A DNA stretch of 42,071 nt from Salinicola sp. (lineage in GTDB: Bacteria > Pseudomonadota > Gammaproteobacteria > Pseudomonadales > Halomonadaceae), in contig NZNW01000108.1 of the NCBI GenBank assembly GCA_002695065.1, positions 1 to 42,071 on the forward strand, written 5' to 3'. The position numbers and the translations under genes are program-made. Below are positions 41,108-42,071 of this stretch, piece by piece (the stretch's first letter is position 1; every line of letters starts with the position of its first letter). The notes below the pieces were generated by a model that saw only the letters and a program-made list of their open reading frames with translations, did not search any database and had not been told where the DNA came from.

Positions 41108-41200
41108 AGCCGTAAGCTAACGAAAAGCGCTTTTACCTGCAGAATCAAAAGGTTTTGGCTTTTGATTTTTCTTACAGCTTAAAGCTTATGGCTTACAGCT
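41108..41200. repeat. Heptad hairpin upstream of the four-helix-bundle gene
   Basis: The plus strand reads AGCCGTA AGCTAAC G (41108-41122), the perfect palindrome AAAAGCGCTTTT (41123-41134), the dyad AATCAAAAG / CTTTTGATT (41143-41167), then CTTACAG, CTTAAAG, CTTATGG, CTTACAG, CT (41171-41200). AGCCGTAAGCT pairs with AGCTTATGGCT at 10 of 11 positions. This piece alone has the same layout as the element between parE and parC. Confidence 0.9.
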
Positions 41201-41218
41201 GGTTTCTCTTCCGGCTTT

Positions 41219-41241
41219 CTAATTCGCCTGAGGCGAATTAG
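41219..41241. terminator. Perfect hairpin overlapping the cysD stop codon
   Basis: CTAATTCGCC-TGA-GGCGAATTAG is a perfect 10-bp dyad that includes the cysD TAA stop. No U-tract follows on the minus strand, so it may be a 3' stabiliser, or a pause site at the border of the inserted cassette, rather than a terminator. Confidence 0.5.
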
Positions 41242-42071
41242 AAGTACCCCTCCCGCTTCTTCTTCTCCATGCTGCCCACCTGATCCCGGTCGATGGCCCG
41301 GCCGGAGCGTTCCGAGGTGCGCGTCAGCAGCATCTCCTGGATGATCTCGGGCAGCGTGGCGGCTTTCGATTCCACCGCGCCGGTGAGCGGGTAGCAGCCG
41401 AGCGTGCGGAAACGCACCCACTTCTCTTCGGGCACTTCGCCGGGTTCCAGCGGCAGGCGCTCGTCGTCCACCATCACCAGCATGCCGTCGCGCTCGACCA
41501 CCGGACGCGGCGCGGAGTAGTAGAGCGGGACGATGGGGATCGATTCGAGGTAGATGTACTGCCAGATATCCAGCTCGGTCCAGTTGGAGAGCGGGAAGAC
41601 GCGGATCGATTCGCCCTTGTTGACCTTGCCGTTGTAGAGGTTCCACAGCTCCGGGCGCTGGTTCTTGGGATCCCAGCGGTGGTGCTTGTCGCGGAAGGAG
41701 TAGACCCGCTCCTTGGCGCGGGAGGCTTCCTCGTCGCGCCGCGCGCCACCGAAGGCGGCATCGAAGCCGTACTTGTCCAGCGCCATCTTGAGCGACTGGG
41801 TCTTCATGATGTCGGTGTACTTGGCGCTGCCGTGGTCGAAGGGGTTGATGCCGGCGGCCCGCCCCTCCTCGTTGATGTGCTCGATCAGCTCCATGCCGAC
41901 CTCCGCGGCCATCTTGTCGCGGAACTCGATCATCTCCTTGAACTTCCAGGTGGTGTTGACGTGCATCAGCGGGAACGGCGGCGGACCGGGATGGAACGCC
42001 TTGCGGGCCAGGTGCAGCATCACCGAGGAGTCCTTGCCGATGGAGTAGAGCATCACCGGGTTGCCGAACTC
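41238..42071 (-). CDS. cysD: Sulfate adenylyltransferase subunit 2, N-terminus outside the window
   Basis: CysD is the catalytic ATP-sulfurylase subunit (N-type ATP pyrophosphatase). The visible 277 codons run to the right window edge; the reading frame continues with EFGNPV ahead of [21 protein letters not shown], the PP-loop SxGKDS, so the true start is beyond 42071. Further motifs are [66 protein letters not shown] shortened here to the FGGARRDEE core, and the C-terminal [24 protein letters not shown]. It pairs with CysN, separated from it by the heptad/four-helix cassette. Confidence 0.96.
   Translation of the reverse strand, partial: EFGNPVMLYSIGKDSSVMLHLARKAFHPGPPPFPLMHVNTTWKFKEMIEFRDKMAAEVGMELIEHINEEGRAAGINPFDHGSAKYTDIMKTQSLKMALDKYGFDAAFGGARRDEEASRAKERVYSFRDKHHRWDPKNQRPELWNLYNGKVNKGESIRVFPLSNWTELDIWQYIYLESIPIVPLYYSAPRPVVERDGMLVMVDDERLPLEPGEVPEEKWVRFRTLGCYPLTGAVESKAATLPEIIQEMLLTRTSERSGRAIDRDQVGSMEKKKREGYF

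Larger units (their letters stand above)
40688..41200 (-). mobile_element. Heptad-repeat cassette carrying a four-helix-bundle gene, inserted between cysD and cysN
   Basis: The cassette starts on the plus strand with AGCTGTA x4 plus AG (40688-40717) and ends with inverted heptads CTTACAG, CTTAAAG, CTTATGG, CTTACAG, CT (41171-41200). A third short heptad group, AGCCGTA AGCTAAC G (41108-41122), lies just upstream of the gene. In the cysD-cysN transcript the outer arrays are complementary and could form a long stem with the gene in the loop. The cassette separates two genes that normally lie together. It has no transposase. Whether it moves is inference, supported by a gene-less relative at 31750-31826. 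Confidence 0.7.

Overview
This 42 kb window is a GC-rich chromosomal segment of a gammaproteobacterium. Protein wording and gene content (EpmA/EpmB/EF-P, CmoA/CmoB, YqiA-ParE-ParC-SerB, a RhdA-type rhodanese, a protealysin/emfourin pair) point to the Halomonadaceae (Halomonas, Salinicola or Chromohalobacter-like). That placement is inference from the look of the proteins. I see no rRNA or tRNA gene, CRISPR array, prophage or transposase.

Layout. 1-5.8 kb: the N-terminal part of a purine/uracil (NCS2) permease, a rhodanese, psd, a TetR regulator divergent from an FAD dehydrogenase-Nudix pair with a clear palindromic operator between them, and arfB. 5.9-16.3 kb: a peptide-type catabolic island on the minus strand, made of a periplasmic binding protein, two ABC permeases and a double ATPase, then a terminator, then an M81 (MlrC-like) peptidase and two M20 peptidases, all divergent from a LysR regulator. 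16.4-20.3 kb: the EF-P beta-lysylation module (epmA, efp, epmB), with an SDR dehydrogenase overlapping epmA and a 130-bp MITE-like palindrome beside it. 20.3-24.3 kb: a small membrane protein, a QseBC/PmrAB-type two-component system, a short GT2 glycosyltransferase and a DUF3465 protein. 24.6-28 kb: a cytoplasmic protealysin-type M4 protease overlapping its emfourin-type inhibitor, and a PilZ plus degenerate HD-GYP protein. 28-36.2 kb: serB, parC, parE, yqiA and pgi, all minus. 36.3-42 kb: cmoA-cmoB, then serine acetyltransferase, cysN and cysD.

The most unusual structure is between cysD and cysN. A gene for a four-helix-bundle protein (the 23S-rRNA-IVS / Avd-like family) sits inside a cassette bounded by arrays of a 7-base repeat (AGCTGTA) in inverted orientation. 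A 77-bp hairpin made of the same heptads, in the same order but without a gene, lies between parE and parC. Together they look like full and gene-less forms of one dispersed element that inserts inside operons. A second theme is that short tandem repeats (13-19 bp units, 2-4 copies) occur repeatedly in intergenic DNA here, mostly in 5' leaders (M81 peptidase, response regulator, DUF3465, serB, parE, FAD dehydrogenase).
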